Shown piece after piece: positions 42,945 through 51,125 of a stretch of 64,000 nucleotides of DNA. Location of the stretch: positions 1 to 64,000 of the forward strand of contig JBAYTZ010000012.1 in the NCBI GenBank assembly GCA_041675285.1. Direction: 5' to 3'. This stretch comes from Candidatus Delongbacteria bacterium (GTDB taxonomy: Bacteria > CAIWAD01). Both the position numbers and the translations under genes were made by a program. How positions within the stretch are numbered: the first letter of the stretch is position 1; each line of letters begins with the position of its first letter. Below the pieces are notes generated by a model. The model searched no databases and was not told where the DNA came from. It saw only the letters and a list, made by a program, of their open reading frames with translations.

Positions 42945-44231
42945 ATGTCCCGCATCCTGCTGCTTGCCGGATTGATCAGCCTGCCCGCCTGTCTGTGGGC
43001 GTCCTCGCCGGAGGCACAGGCCTGGCTGGACCACGAGCGCCTGCCCGGCAGCCAGGCCATGGGGATGGGCGGCGCCCTGACGGCCCTGGGCGAGGATTGG
43101 AGCGCCGCCTGGTACAATCCGGCGGCCTTGGCCTGGCAGCGCCGGGCGGAGCTCAACCTGGGCTATGAACTGGGGAATGAGTCCCTGACCCAGTCGGTTT
43201 CCACCGACGGCACGGAGCAGACCAGCGAGGAGAGCCTCGCCCACTTCAGCCACATCGGCTACGCCTATCCCATGCCGTCGGTGCGGGGCGGCTTCTGTTG
43301 GGGCCTGGGCTGGGCGCGGCTGGCGGATTTTTCCCGCCGGGCCGGCTTTCCCGACCAGAACTGGAGCGTGAGTTCCAGCCAGGCCGGCCACATGGACGCC
43401 TGGCTGCTCTCGGGCGCGCTGCAACTCACCCAGACGCTCGCCGGCGGCCTGACCCTGGCCTTCCGACAGGGCGTGCTGGAGCAGGTGGAGCAGGAATCCA
43501 GCGCGGTGGACACCATCCTCTGGCGCGGCTACGATCAGGTGAAACTGGACGGGGTCAGCCTGCGGCTGGGCCTGCAGGCGCGCACGGGTCCCTTGCAGCT
43601 GGGCCTTCTGCTGGAGCCGGCCTACAAGCAGACCGTGGACTGGAGCTACCACGTCCAGCAAGGGGAGCCGGGCCAGGTTCTGCCGGAAGGCTTGCACGGG
43701 GCCAGCACCTACTCCATCCGCTATCCGGCGCTGATCTCCCTGGGCGCCGGTTGGCGGCAGCGCTTCTGGCAGGTGGGCCTGAGTTGGGATTGGCAGGACT
43801 GGGCCGATCTGGAGTACGAGGATCTGCCCGCGGGTCAGAACCTGCTGCTCAGCGACGAACTGCTGGCGCGCGCTTTCCAGGGCCGGCACCGGCTGCGGCT
43901 GGGCGGGGAGTGGTACGTGCCGGGCACGGATCTGCGTCTGCGCGGCGGCGTCTGGACGGCGGGCGAGGCCCGCACGGACACCCGCCTGACCGCGCGGCCC
44001 GAGGGCGAGGATCCCTACAGCTACTGGAACTACCAGGTGGAAACCCCGCGGCGCGGCGTGTCCCTGGGCCTGAGCCTGCTGCTGCAGGAGGCCGTGGCCC
44101 TGGACCTCTCCGTCCTGCGCGAGAGCTGGGAGCTGCGTTATCTGGAGTACGAGCAGGCCGGGCAGCGGCTGGAGCGGCGCGAGAGCGAGGACCGCTGGCG
44201 CGCCCAGCTGGCCCTCACCTACCGCTATTGA
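42945..44231 (+). CDS. Outer membrane barrel, OmpP1/FadL or PorV-like
   Basis: A 428-residue protein with a signal peptide and the sequence GSQAMGMGGALTALGEDWSA followed by WYNPAALAW, a pattern shared by OmpP1/FadL and PorV-like barrels. Repeated strands and an aromatic C-terminus (LALTYRY) support a barrel. It probably moves hydrophobic solutes or helps export. The stop TGA lies directly against the stop of the convergent HU gene, so the two stops make the palindrome TGATCA. Confidence 0.72.
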   Translation: MSRILLLAGLISLPACLWASSPEAQAWLDHERLPGSQAMGMGGALTALGEDWSAAWYNPAALAWQRRAELNLGYELGNESLTQSVSTDGTEQTSEESLAHFSHIGYAYPMPSVRGGFCWGLGWARLADFSRRAGFPDQNWSVSSSQAGHMDAWLLSGALQLTQTLAGGLTLAFRQGVLEQVEQESSAVDTILWRGYDQVKLDGVSLRLGLQARTGPLQLGLLLEPAYKQTVDWSYHVQQGEPGQVLPEGLHGASTYSIRYPALISLGAGWRQRFWQVGLSWDWQDWADLEYEDLPAGQNLLLSDELLARAFQGRHRLRLGGEWYVPGTDLRLRGGVWTAGEARTDTRLTARPEGEDPYSYWNYQVETPRRGVSLGLSLLLQEAVALDLSVLRESWELRYLEYEQAGQRLERRESEDRWRAQLALTYRY

Positions 44232-44621
44232 TCAGCTCTCGATGTACTCGTTCTGAAAGGTGCCGGCCTGCAGGGGCAGGCTCAGCTCTTCGGCCGCTTG
44301 TTCCGGCACGGCTTCCGCCGGCAGGCTGATCCGCAGCGCTTCCTTCAGCTGCTTGCCCGGGCGGAAGTGGGTCTTGCGCCGGGCCGGCACGTAGACCACT
44401 TCATTGGTGCGTGGATTGCGGGCCTGGGGTTTTGCCTTGGTCTTCTTGACCTCGAACACTCCGAAATCGCGGATCTCCACCCGGCATTCCGGATCGGCGG
44501 ATTCCAGAATCCCCCGCAAGGAATGAAACAGCGCATCGACCATCCGGGCTACCTCCTGGTGGCGTTGCCCGGTGAGCGTGCTGATCCGCTCCACCAAATC
44601 GCGCTTGATAAAAGTCTTCAC
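44232..44621 (-). CDS. HU/IHF-family DNA-bending protein
   Basis: A 129-residue histone-like protein. The core matches HU: FIKRDLVERISTLTGQRHQEV, EIRDFGVFEVKKTKAKPQARNPRTNE, and the arm ARRKTHFRPGKQLKEAL, with the DNA-intercalating Pro in RNPRTNE. About 30 extra residues at the C-terminus (PAEAVPEQAAEELSLP) are acidic and unusual. It starts GTG after GGGGGG. HU/IHF proteins bend DNA and help origin opening, and this gene lies about 1.6 kb before dnaA. Confidence 0.9.
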   Translation of the reverse strand: MKTFIKRDLVERISTLTGQRHQEVARMVDALFHSLRGILESADPECRVEIRDFGVFEVKKTKAKPQARNPRTNEVVYVPARRKTHFRPGKQLKEALRISLPAEAVPEQAAEELSLPLQAGTFQNEYIES

Positions 44622-44728
44622 AGTCCCCCCCTCATGGACGAGAGCGCGGCCTCTCGACCGTTCTGTCCGGCAGTCATGGCGTTCATCGCGGATTAACTGC
44701 GCGCGGGGGGCTGCACGCGGTGTGTTTG

Positions 44729-45775
44729 TCAGCTCACGAACTCGGACGAAGCCCGGGCTCCCCGGATCTCGCCAATCAGACAGGCCGCTTCGCCGGCATC
44801 CTGCAGGCGCTGCAGCAGTTCGCCGCCGCGCTCGGGGGCAACAGCCATCAGCAGGCCGCCCGAGGTTTGCGGATCCGCCAGCAGGGCCGTCCAGAACATC
44901 GGCAAATCGCTGGGAAGTTGAAAGTACTCACTGGGCAGCGCGAGATTTCGTCGCATGGGCCCGGAAACGCCCAACTGTTCCGCCGCCAGGAGCGCGCCCT
45001 CGTAGAGGGGCAGCGAGGGCAGGTGCAGTTCCACGCCGTGGCCGCCGGGGGAGACCATCTCCCACAGGTGCCCCAGCAGGCCGAAGCCCGTGACGTCCGT
45101 GGCCGCGTGCACGCCCGCCGCCAACATGGCCTGGGAGGCCCGGCGGTTCAGCTGCGCCATGCGGGTCAGAGTGCCCAGGTAGCAGGCGTCGTCCACCAGA
45201 CCCTTCTTGTGCGCGGTCAGCAGCAGGCCGGTGCCCAGGCCCTTGGTGAGCACCAGCAGGTCGCCCTCGCGCACGGTGTGGTTGCGCACCACGCGCTCCG
45301 GATGCACCAGCCCGCTCACGGCCAGCCCGTACTTGAGTTCAGGATCGCGCACGGTGTGCCCGCCCAGCAGCAGCGCGCCGGCTTCCCGCAGGCGGTCCAG
45401 CCCGCCCTCGAGGATCCGCGCCAGGGCCTCCGGGGCCGGGCCGGTCTCCGGGAAGCAGCAGATGTTCAGCGCGCCCACGGCCTCGCCACCCATGGCGTAC
45501 ACGTCGGAGAGCGAATTGGCGGCGGCGATTTGCCCGTAGAGGTACGGGTCGTCCGCCACCGGTGTGATCAGATCCACGGTGCTGACCAGGGCGAGGTCAT
45601 CCCGCAGCCGCATCACGCCGGCGTCGTCGTGGGTTTCCAGCCCCACCAGCAGACGCTCGTCCGCCGGTTGGCTGGGCAGGAGGCGATACAGGTCCACCGG
45701 ACCCAGTTTCGCCGCTCAGCCACCCGAGCAGGCGAATTGGGTCATTCGCCAGCGGTCCAGCTGCAAGGGATCCAT
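44729..45775 (-). CDS. selD: Selenophosphate synthetase, selenocysteine-containing (SelD)
   Basis: A 348-residue enzyme that makes selenophosphate from selenide and ATP, the selenium donor for selenocysteine and selenouridine. The reading frame has an in-frame TGA at 45718-45716 (residue 20) in the active-site block FACSGGU-AAKLGP, where Cys or Sec is expected, so the start is upstream at ATG 45775 rather than at 45697. Cys16, Sec20 and Lys23 are aligned. Downstream, DVYAMGG, GGHTV, DVTGFGLLGH and DPQTSGGLL are the SelD signature blocks. A bSECIS-like hairpin lies right after the TGA (45682-45718). No other selenoprotein or selA/selB gene is in the window. Confidence 0.93.
45682..45718 (-). 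promoter_or_regulatory. bSECIS element of selD
   Basis: From the in-frame TGA the mRNA can fold GGCGA...TCGCC outside and GGTCC-GGT-GGACC (45703-45691) as the apical stem with loop GGU, beginning 12 bases after the TGA. Loop size, distance and a G-U pair match the bacterial SECIS that recruits SelB to decode UGA as selenocysteine. Confidence 0.75.
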
Positions 45776-46192
45776 CGCGCATCCTTCCTACTCCCGGGGC
45801 CAAGGTAAGGATGTGCGGCTCGGGTCCACAAGGCGCCCGTTTCGGCGCCCGAATCTGCGTTTTGATCATCATCGATTTATGTAGAAATCTTGTGGATAAC
45901 TCGAAGCCCTTGCTGTAGCGCTCTCTTCAGATTAATGAACATATTCAAGAGATCTCGAGGAGCGCATATTTGGATTCAATGAGCCGGGAAGGAGTTGAGC
46001 CTCAACGGTCTCGATTTTATCTTGTTGTCAGACAACAAGATTCATAGCCGAATCCGGCCCCTGGCGCTCTTTTGTCGCATTTCGCCGGGAGCCTCCTTGA
46101 CTCGCCCCGGACCTCCGCCTATATTTCCCACCGCGTCACCCAGAAGGCTGGGGATCTTGTGGATAACTCGTGAATAGACCCCTCTAGGACCC
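45776..46192 (+). other. oriC region upstream of dnaA
   Basis: A 417-bp gene-free and comparatively AT-rich stretch. It holds two perfect DnaA boxes TGTGGATAA at 45891-45899 and 46158-46166; both lie inside an identical 17-bp direct repeat (45887-45903 and 46154-46170). Two palindromes are present: GTTGAG-C-CTCAAC (45994-46006) and an 11-bp-armed ATCTTGTTGTC-A-GACAACAAGAT (46019-46041). The promoter of dnaA lies at 46097-46125. The AT-rich part 45861-45975 could be the unwinding element. Position next to dnaA and the repeats support an origin. Confidence 0.75.
46097..46125 (+). promoter_or_regulatory. dnaA promoter
   Basis: TTGACT at 46097-46102 is followed after exactly 17 bp by TATATT at 46120-46125. 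Transcription should start near 46132, giving a leader of about 60 nt that contains the second DnaA box (46158-46166), so DnaA can repress its own gene. Confidence 0.8.
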
Positions 46193-47584
46193 ATGTCACA
46201 ACCAGTTCGAAGTCTGGATGTGCCGGGCGAATCCGTCCTGGCGCACTGGGAGAATTTTGTCCGTACCATCGATGAATTGGCTCCCGGAAAAAAGGTGGCC
46301 GACATCTGGTTCCGCAAACTTCGCCCCTTGAGTTTCGATGGCCAGGTGCTGCTTGCACTGGCTCCCCCCACGGCCTTCGTGGATTACCTGCTGAATACCC
46401 ATGGGGATCTCATTCGCCAAGCCCTCCAGCACTCGGTGGGCAAAGGCGTCGAGTTGTCCATCGTCAAGCGGGACAACGTCCCCGAGGACCAGTTGCCGGC
46501 CCTGGAGGCCGAGCAGCTGCAACTGGCCGACTCCAACGTGGGGCAGGAGCCCGTCAAGGCCAACCTGAATCCGCGGTACCGCTTCGACAACTACATCGAG
46601 GGCGAATCCAACCGCTTCGCCGTGGCATCGGCCCGCAGCGTGGCCGAGACCCCCACCACCACGCCCTTCAATCCCTATTTCGTCTATGGCGGTTCGGGCT
46701 ACGGCAAGACGCATCTGATCCAGGCCATCGGCAACCAGGTGTTGCGCACGGGATCCCTGCGGCGCGTGGTCTACGTCACCAGCGAGCAGTTCGTCAACCA
46801 GTTCATCGCCTCGATCAAGACCAAGCGCACGACAGACTTCACGCACCTGTATCGCAACGTGGACATGCTCATCCTGGACGACATCCAGTTCTTCACGGGA
46901 AAAGAGCGCACCCTGACCGAGTTCTTCCACACCTTCAATTCGCTCTACCAGGCCGGCAAGCAGATCATCCTCTCCTCCGACCGGCCGCCCCGCGACCTGG
47001 AAGACCTGGACGAGCGTCTGACCAGCCGCTTCGCCTCGGGACTGGTGACGGAACTGACCCTGCCCGACTACGAAACCCGCGTGGCCATCCTGGAAAAGCG
47101 GGCCGACGAGCACCGCGCCAGCCTGGACCCGCGCATCGTGGACTTCCTGGCCACCCACATCTGCACCAACGTCCGGGATCTGGAAGGCGCGCTGCTCCAG
47201 CTCATCGCCCAGTCCCAGTTCATGCGGGCCCCCATCGACCTGGACCTGGCCCACCAGGTGGCGCGCAAGTTCGCGCCCACCCGCCGCGCCCAGGTCTCGA
47301 TGGAGACCATCGCCGAGGCCTGTTCGCGTTACTACAACATCCCCCTGCTCGACCTGAAAGACCGCGGCCGCAAGAAGGAGGTGGCCCACACGCGCCAGGT
47401 GGCCATGTACATCTGCCACAAGCTGACGCGCCACAGCCTGCGGGGCATCGCCCTGCACTACGGCCGCCGGGACCACTCCACGGTGATCCACGCGGTGAAG
47501 ACCGTGGAGGACCGCATCACGGGCGACCAGGTCTTCCGCAGCGAGATCGACGACCTGCTGCGTTCCATCGAACTCCACGCCTGA
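46193..47584 (+). CDS. dnaA: Chromosomal replication initiator DnaA
   Basis: A 463-residue initiator ATPase that opens the origin and loads the replicative helicase. Domain I (about 15-90) and a short linker precede AAA+ domain III: Walker A reads GGSGYGKTHL (usual GGVGLGKTH), Walker B LILDDIQF, sensor LSSDRPP and RLTSRF with the Arg finger region. Domain IV has the DNA-binding signature HYGRRDHSTVIHAVKTVE. The gene leads dnaN, recF, dciA and gyrB in the classic origin order. DnaA boxes lie on both sides. Confidence 0.97.
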   Translation: MSQPVRSLDVPGESVLAHWENFVRTIDELAPGKKVADIWFRKLRPLSFDGQVLLALAPPTAFVDYLLNTHGDLIRQALQHSVGKGVELSIVKRDNVPEDQLPALEAEQLQLADSNVGQEPVKANLNPRYRFDNYIEGESNRFAVASARSVAETPTTTPFNPYFVYGGSGYGKTHLIQAIGNQVLRTGSLRRVVYVTSEQFVNQFIASIKTKRTTDFTHLYRNVDMLILDDIQFFTGKERTLTEFFHTFNSLYQAGKQIILSSDRPPRDLEDLDERLTSRFASGLVTELTLPDYETRVAILEKRADEHRASLDPRIVDFLATHICTNVRDLEGALLQLIAQSQFMRAPIDLDLAHQVARKFAPTRRAQVSMETIAEACSRYYNIPLLDLKDRGRKKEVAHTRQVAMYICHKLTRHSLRGIALHYGRRDHSTVIHAVKTVEDRITGDQVFRSEIDDLLRSIELHA

Positions 47585-48038
47585 GCGCGACCATGCAGCC
47601 CGGCGTCCACCCCACCCGTCATCCGTCTGGACCGGTCGTCCGCTGCCCCCTGGGGCGGGCGGCCGGTCCGCGGTTCCGCCCCGCGCCCGGGCGTTCTCCC
47701 TCTACGACCCCCACCCAACCCGTCGGCCGGCCGGACTCCCGACTCTCCGCCTCGCGGACTGTTCAGACAAGGCTTAGTGGACAACTCGTGAGTGGTCGTG
47801 GACAAGGCGTGCACGAGCCTGTGGACAAGGCCCGGGGCCGGTTGCTGCGGTTGAGAAACGTGGCCTTGTTCCTTAGCTTATCCACCGGGTTTGAACGAGG
47901 ATTCCTCACCGCTGCGGCGGCGCTTTCTACCTGGAACTCAACACGATCCATTGCCGACCGGGACCTTGTCCCCCAAATCCACCAGCCGGTGACGAGTACG
48001 ACGAGTTGAGTCTCTAAAGACTCGAAGAGAAGAGGTCC
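47585..48038 (+). other. dnaA-dnaN intergenic region with DnaA boxes
   Basis: This 454-bp gap has one good DnaA box TTATCCACC at 47878-47886 (forward) and a weaker TGTGGACAA at 47820-47828, plus a third degenerate copy of the upstream repeat (TAGTGGACAACTCG near 47776). The first part is GC-rich (47590-47760) with no gene visible on either strand that fits. The bipartite arrangement of boxes flanking dnaA resembles the two-part origins of Bacillus and Helicobacter. Confidence 0.6.
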
Positions 48039-49166
48039 ATGACCATGCGCTTCACGGTTCCCCAAAAGGAATTCCTGGCTCAGCTGCAGAAGCTGTCCGC
48101 GGTGGTGCCCAGCAAGACCACCCATCCCATGCTGAACAACATCCTGCTCCACGTGGAGCCCGATGAGGCGCGGATGACCGCCACCGACCTGGAGATTTCC
48201 CTGACCACGCGCATGAAGGTCGAAGGCGGCCAGGGCGAAGACGTGGCCATTCCCTGCAAGCGCCTGCTGGAGATCGTCCGCGAACTGGACGAGCGCCCGG
48301 TGACCGTGCAAACGGACCGGCACAACAACGGCGTGGAGATTCTCTCGGGCCAGGGCGTCTTCCAGATTCCCTGCGAGAGCGCGGAGAACTTCCCCATCCT
48401 GCCCGGCATCCAGGTCTCCGCGGAACTGGAGATCCCCGCCGAGCGCCTGCGTCAGCACGTGGAGCGGCTGGCCTTCGCCGTGTCCACGGACGACCTGCGG
48501 CCGGTGCTCACCGGCGTGCTCTTCGAGTTCCGCGCCGAGGCCCTGTTCCTGGTGGCCACGGACGGCCATCGCCTGGTGCGCATCCAGGACCACAAGCTGG
48601 CCGGCCAAGAGAGCCTGGGCTCGGTGGTCATTCCCATCAAGGCGCTCAATCTGGTGGCCCGCAGCCTGGATTCCAGTTCCGAAAACGTCAAGCTCAGCCT
48701 GGCCCAGAACCACCTGGTGTTCTCCCTGGGCGGAGCGCAGATCTACACCCAGCTGATCAACGGCCGTTATCCGGCCTATGAGGGCGTGATCCCCCTGCAG
48801 AACGAGAACATCCTGCAGACCGCCCGGGGGGCGCTCTACCGGGCCGTGAAGCAGGTCTCCAACTGCGCCAACAACGTCACGCGCCAGATCAACTTCACGC
48901 TCTCCGAGAACCGCCTGGTGGTCACCGCCGAGGACAACGAGTACGGCAGCCGCGGGCGCAACGAACTCGACGTGGACTACAACGGCGACGCGCTGGAGAT
49001 CGCCTTCAACGCCAGCTATCTGGACCAGATGCTGCGGCACCTGGACACGGATCAGGTGGTGTTCAAGTTCGGCACGGCCGAGCGCGCGGCGCTGATCCTG
49101 CCGGAGATCAACCAGGAGGACGAGGATCTCCTGATGCTGCTGATGCCCGTTCGCCTGATGCGCTAG
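48039..49166 (+). CDS. dnaN: DNA polymerase III beta sliding clamp
   Basis: A 375-residue ring-forming clamp that keeps DNA polymerase III on DNA. The three clamp domains follow: MRFTVPQKEFLAQLQKLS start, DLRPVLTGVLFEF in domain 2, and ILPEINQEDEDLLMLLMPVRL ending, with the peptide-binding pocket at the C-terminus (MLLMPVRL, usual LVMPMRL). The start could be GTC-AUG pairs (48039 or the ATG six bases on); GAGG precedes both. It lies two bases before recF. Confidence 0.96.
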   Translation: MTMRFTVPQKEFLAQLQKLSAVVPSKTTHPMLNNILLHVEPDEARMTATDLEISLTTRMKVEGGQGEDVAIPCKRLLEIVRELDERPVTVQTDRHNNGVEILSGQGVFQIPCESAENFPILPGIQVSAELEIPAERLRQHVERLAFAVSTDDLRPVLTGVLFEFRAEALFLVATDGHRLVRIQDHKLAGQESLGSVVIPIKALNLVARSLDSSSENVKLSLAQNHLVFSLGGAQIYTQLINGRYPAYEGVIPLQNENILQTARGALYRAVKQVSNCANNVTRQINFTLSENRLVVTAEDNEYGSRGRNELDVDYNGDALEIAFNASYLDQMLRHLDTDQVVFKFGTAERAALILPEINQEDEDLLMLLMPVRLMR

Positions 49167-49168
49167 CG

Positions 49169-50290
49169 GTGCGGCTGGAACGGCTTCGAATCCGGGGGTT
49201 TCGCAACATCCCGGCGGCGGAGATCGTGTTCCGGGGTCGGCACACGGTGGTGCTGGGCGACAATGGACAGGGCAAGACCAACCTGCTGGAAGCCGTCCAC
49301 CTGCTCTGCCTCACCAAGGCCTTTCGCACCAACCGGTTGAATCAACTGGTCCGCCGCCCCACCCTGAGCCAGGACGAGGGTGCGGAGGACGCCGGCGAAG
49401 ACGCCGGGTTCCTGGTGGAGGGGGAGTTCGATTCCCTGCGCCGGGGGCGCCGCCGGGCGCGGGCCCTGTTGCGCGACGGCGCGCTGGTCTTTGAACTGGA
49501 CGGCTCCCGCTGCCGGGGCCGCGACTACTTCGGGCAACTGCCCCTGGTGCTGCTCTCGCCGGAAAGCCTGGACGTGTCCCAGGGCGGTCCCGACGAGCGC
49601 CGGCGCACGCTGGATCGCCTGCTTTCCGCCGCCAGTCCGGTCTACCTGGACCTGCTGCTGCGCTACCAGCGCGCCCTGCGGCAACGCACGGCCCTGCTGG
49701 TGCGGGACGGCTCCGCCCCGGAGTTGGATCTCTGGGAGCAGGAACTGGCCCAGGGTGGGCTGGAATTGACCCGCCGCCGCCGGCAGTTCAGCGCCGAGCT
49801 GGGCCAGCAGGTCCAGGCCGTGCACCAGGAGCACTTCGCGCCGGGAGCCGTGTTCGCGCTGGGCTACGAACCCAGCCTGGACGAGGACTGGAGCGTGGAG
49901 GCCTGCCGAGCGGCGCTGGCCGCGGGTCGCGAGGGCGACGCCCGCCGGGGCTGGACGCGCCTGGGGCCGCATCGCGACGACCTGCCCGTGCTGCTGGACG
50001 GCCTGAGCCTGCGCCACTACGGCAGCCAGGGCCAGCACAAGCTCTTCATGCTCTGCCTGGTGCTGGCCGAGACGCGCCTGCTGCGGCAGTGGACGGGGGA
50101 GACGCCCCTGTTGTTGCTCGACGACCTCTTCGGCCTGCTGGACGACGAGAAAATCCGGGCCCTGACCTCGGCCGTGGACCCCGAGCTGCAGGTGCTGATC
50201 AGCACCACCAGCCTGCGCCACCTGGACGTGCTGGGCGTGGGCCAGGTCCTGCACTGCGAGAACGGCCGCTACCGCGAAGACGCCGCCTGA
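49169..50290 (+). CDS. recF: DNA repair and recombination protein RecF
   Basis: A 373-residue SMC-like ATPase that loads RecA at gaps and stalled forks. Walker A LGDNGQGKTNLLEA, signature-like QGGPDERRRTLDRLL, and Walker B LLLLDDLFGLLDDEK are clear. It opens with the typical RLERLRIRGFRNI. A GTG at 49169, two bases after the dnaN stop, is the start; it is thus translationally coupled to dnaN. Confidence 0.96.
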   Translation: MRLERLRIRGFRNIPAAEIVFRGRHTVVLGDNGQGKTNLLEAVHLLCLTKAFRTNRLNQLVRRPTLSQDEGAEDAGEDAGFLVEGEFDSLRRGRRRARALLRDGALVFELDGSRCRGRDYFGQLPLVLLSPESLDVSQGGPDERRRTLDRLLSAASPVYLDLLLRYQRALRQRTALLVRDGSAPELDLWEQELAQGGLELTRRRRQFSAELGQQVQAVHQEHFAPGAVFALGYEPSLDEDWSVEACRAALAAGREGDARRGWTRLGPHRDDLPVLLDGLSLRHYGSQGQHKLFMLCLVLAETRLLRQWTGETPLLLLDDLFGLLDDEKIRALTSAVDPELQVLISTTSLRHLDVLGVGQVLHCENGRYREDAA

Positions 50291-50358
50291 AAAATGGCGA
50301 GGCGCGCAGGATCGAATCAGAGCCCGTGGTCTGACCGGCGAGGGGAGAATGGGCACGC

Positions 50359-50425
50359 CCCCATCCCGGCCTAACCGGCCGTGCCTTCCCCCGTTGCACG
50401 GGGGAAGGAGTTCTGCGCGACCAGG
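50359..50425. repeat. REP-like repeat unit, copy 1
   Basis: In the 426-bp gap after recF (50291-50716), a unit reading CCCCCATCCCGGCC then a CCTTCCCCCGTTGCACGGGGGAAGG hairpin (split here) recurs in similar form at 50665-50700 and 53638-53697. The rest of the gap is non-coding. Confidence 0.6.
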
Positions 50426-50664
50426 GAAGCACCGGATTTGCGAGGTGAAGCCCGCAGGGCTGAACCAGTAAATGGGTGAAGTCCGAAGGACGAACGACCT
50501 ACGAAGGGATCAGGAACTACACAGCTCGGCCGTCTGTCTGACGGCGGCCGTGAGGCCGCCTAGTTACGGCCGCTGAGAAAAAGCGCCTCTTTGGCTCCAC
50601 CTTTCTGGCGCAAGCAGAAAGGTGGAAATCAAGGCGTCCGGAAGATGACAGGGGCGCGGAAAAC

Positions 50665-50700
50665 CCCCATCCCGACCTTCCCCCTGCAGGGGGAAGGGGC
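50665..50700. repeat. REP-like repeat unit, copy 2
   Basis: CCCCCATCCCGACC followed by CTTCCCCCTGCAGGGGGAAG, a perfect 9-bp-armed hairpin. It shares CCCCATCCC and the CTTCCCCC/GGGGGAAG arms with copy 1. It lies 17 bases before the dciA start. Confidence 0.65.
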
Positions 50701-50716
50701 CGGAGGAGGAGGACCG

Positions 50717-51097
50717 TTGAACGGCAAGAATCCCGCGCTGCCCGGCTGGCGCCCCGCCCAGGCGCCCGGCCAGCCCTCCAGTGGCTGGACCCGCCCCTGG
50801 CGCGCCCGCAGCCTGGAACAGGTGCTGGACGGCCTGACAGGCGCCGGTCTGCGCGAGGACCGGCTGCTGGTGCGCATCGATGAACTCTGGAGTGACCTGG
50901 TGGGCGCGCAAATCAGCGGGCTGACCCGGGTCGAGGAACTGGCGGGCGGCGAGTTGCGCGTCCGCGTGAGCCACCCCGTCTGGCGCACCGAGCTGGGCGG
51001 GCTGGCGGAGGAGATCCGCGAACGGCTGCTGGAGCGGCTGGCGCGGGACGGGGTCAGCGGCGCGGAGACGGTTCTCCGCCGCCTGCGATTTGTCTAG
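50717..51097 (+). CDS. dciA: DciA/DUF721-like replicative helicase loader
   Basis: A 126-residue protein with LEQVLDGLTGAGLREDRLLV, ELWSDLVGAQISGLTRVEEL and RVSHPVWRTELGGLAEEIRE, the DUF721 KH-like domain of DciA, which loads DnaB in bacteria without DnaC or DnaI. The start TTG 50717 is chosen because GGAGGAGG lies four bases upstream; longer frames read through the repeat. The setting recF-dciA-gyrB is conserved in many phyla. Confidence 0.8.
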   Translation: MNGKNPALPGWRPAQAPGQPSSGWTRPWRARSLEQVLDGLTGAGLREDRLLVRIDELWSDLVGAQISGLTRVEELAGGELRVRVSHPVWRTELGGLAEEIRERLLERLARDGVSGAETVLRRLRFV

Positions 51098-51125
51098 ACG
51101 CCCACGGGCGAAGGAAGGACGGGGC

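Noticed and set aside
45697..45775. Reading the in-frame TGA in selD as a true stop or as a pseudogene
   Set aside because: The residues on both sides fit the SelD active site (FACSGG...AAK), and a SECIS-like hairpin follows. A selenocysteine codon explains this better than a broken gene.
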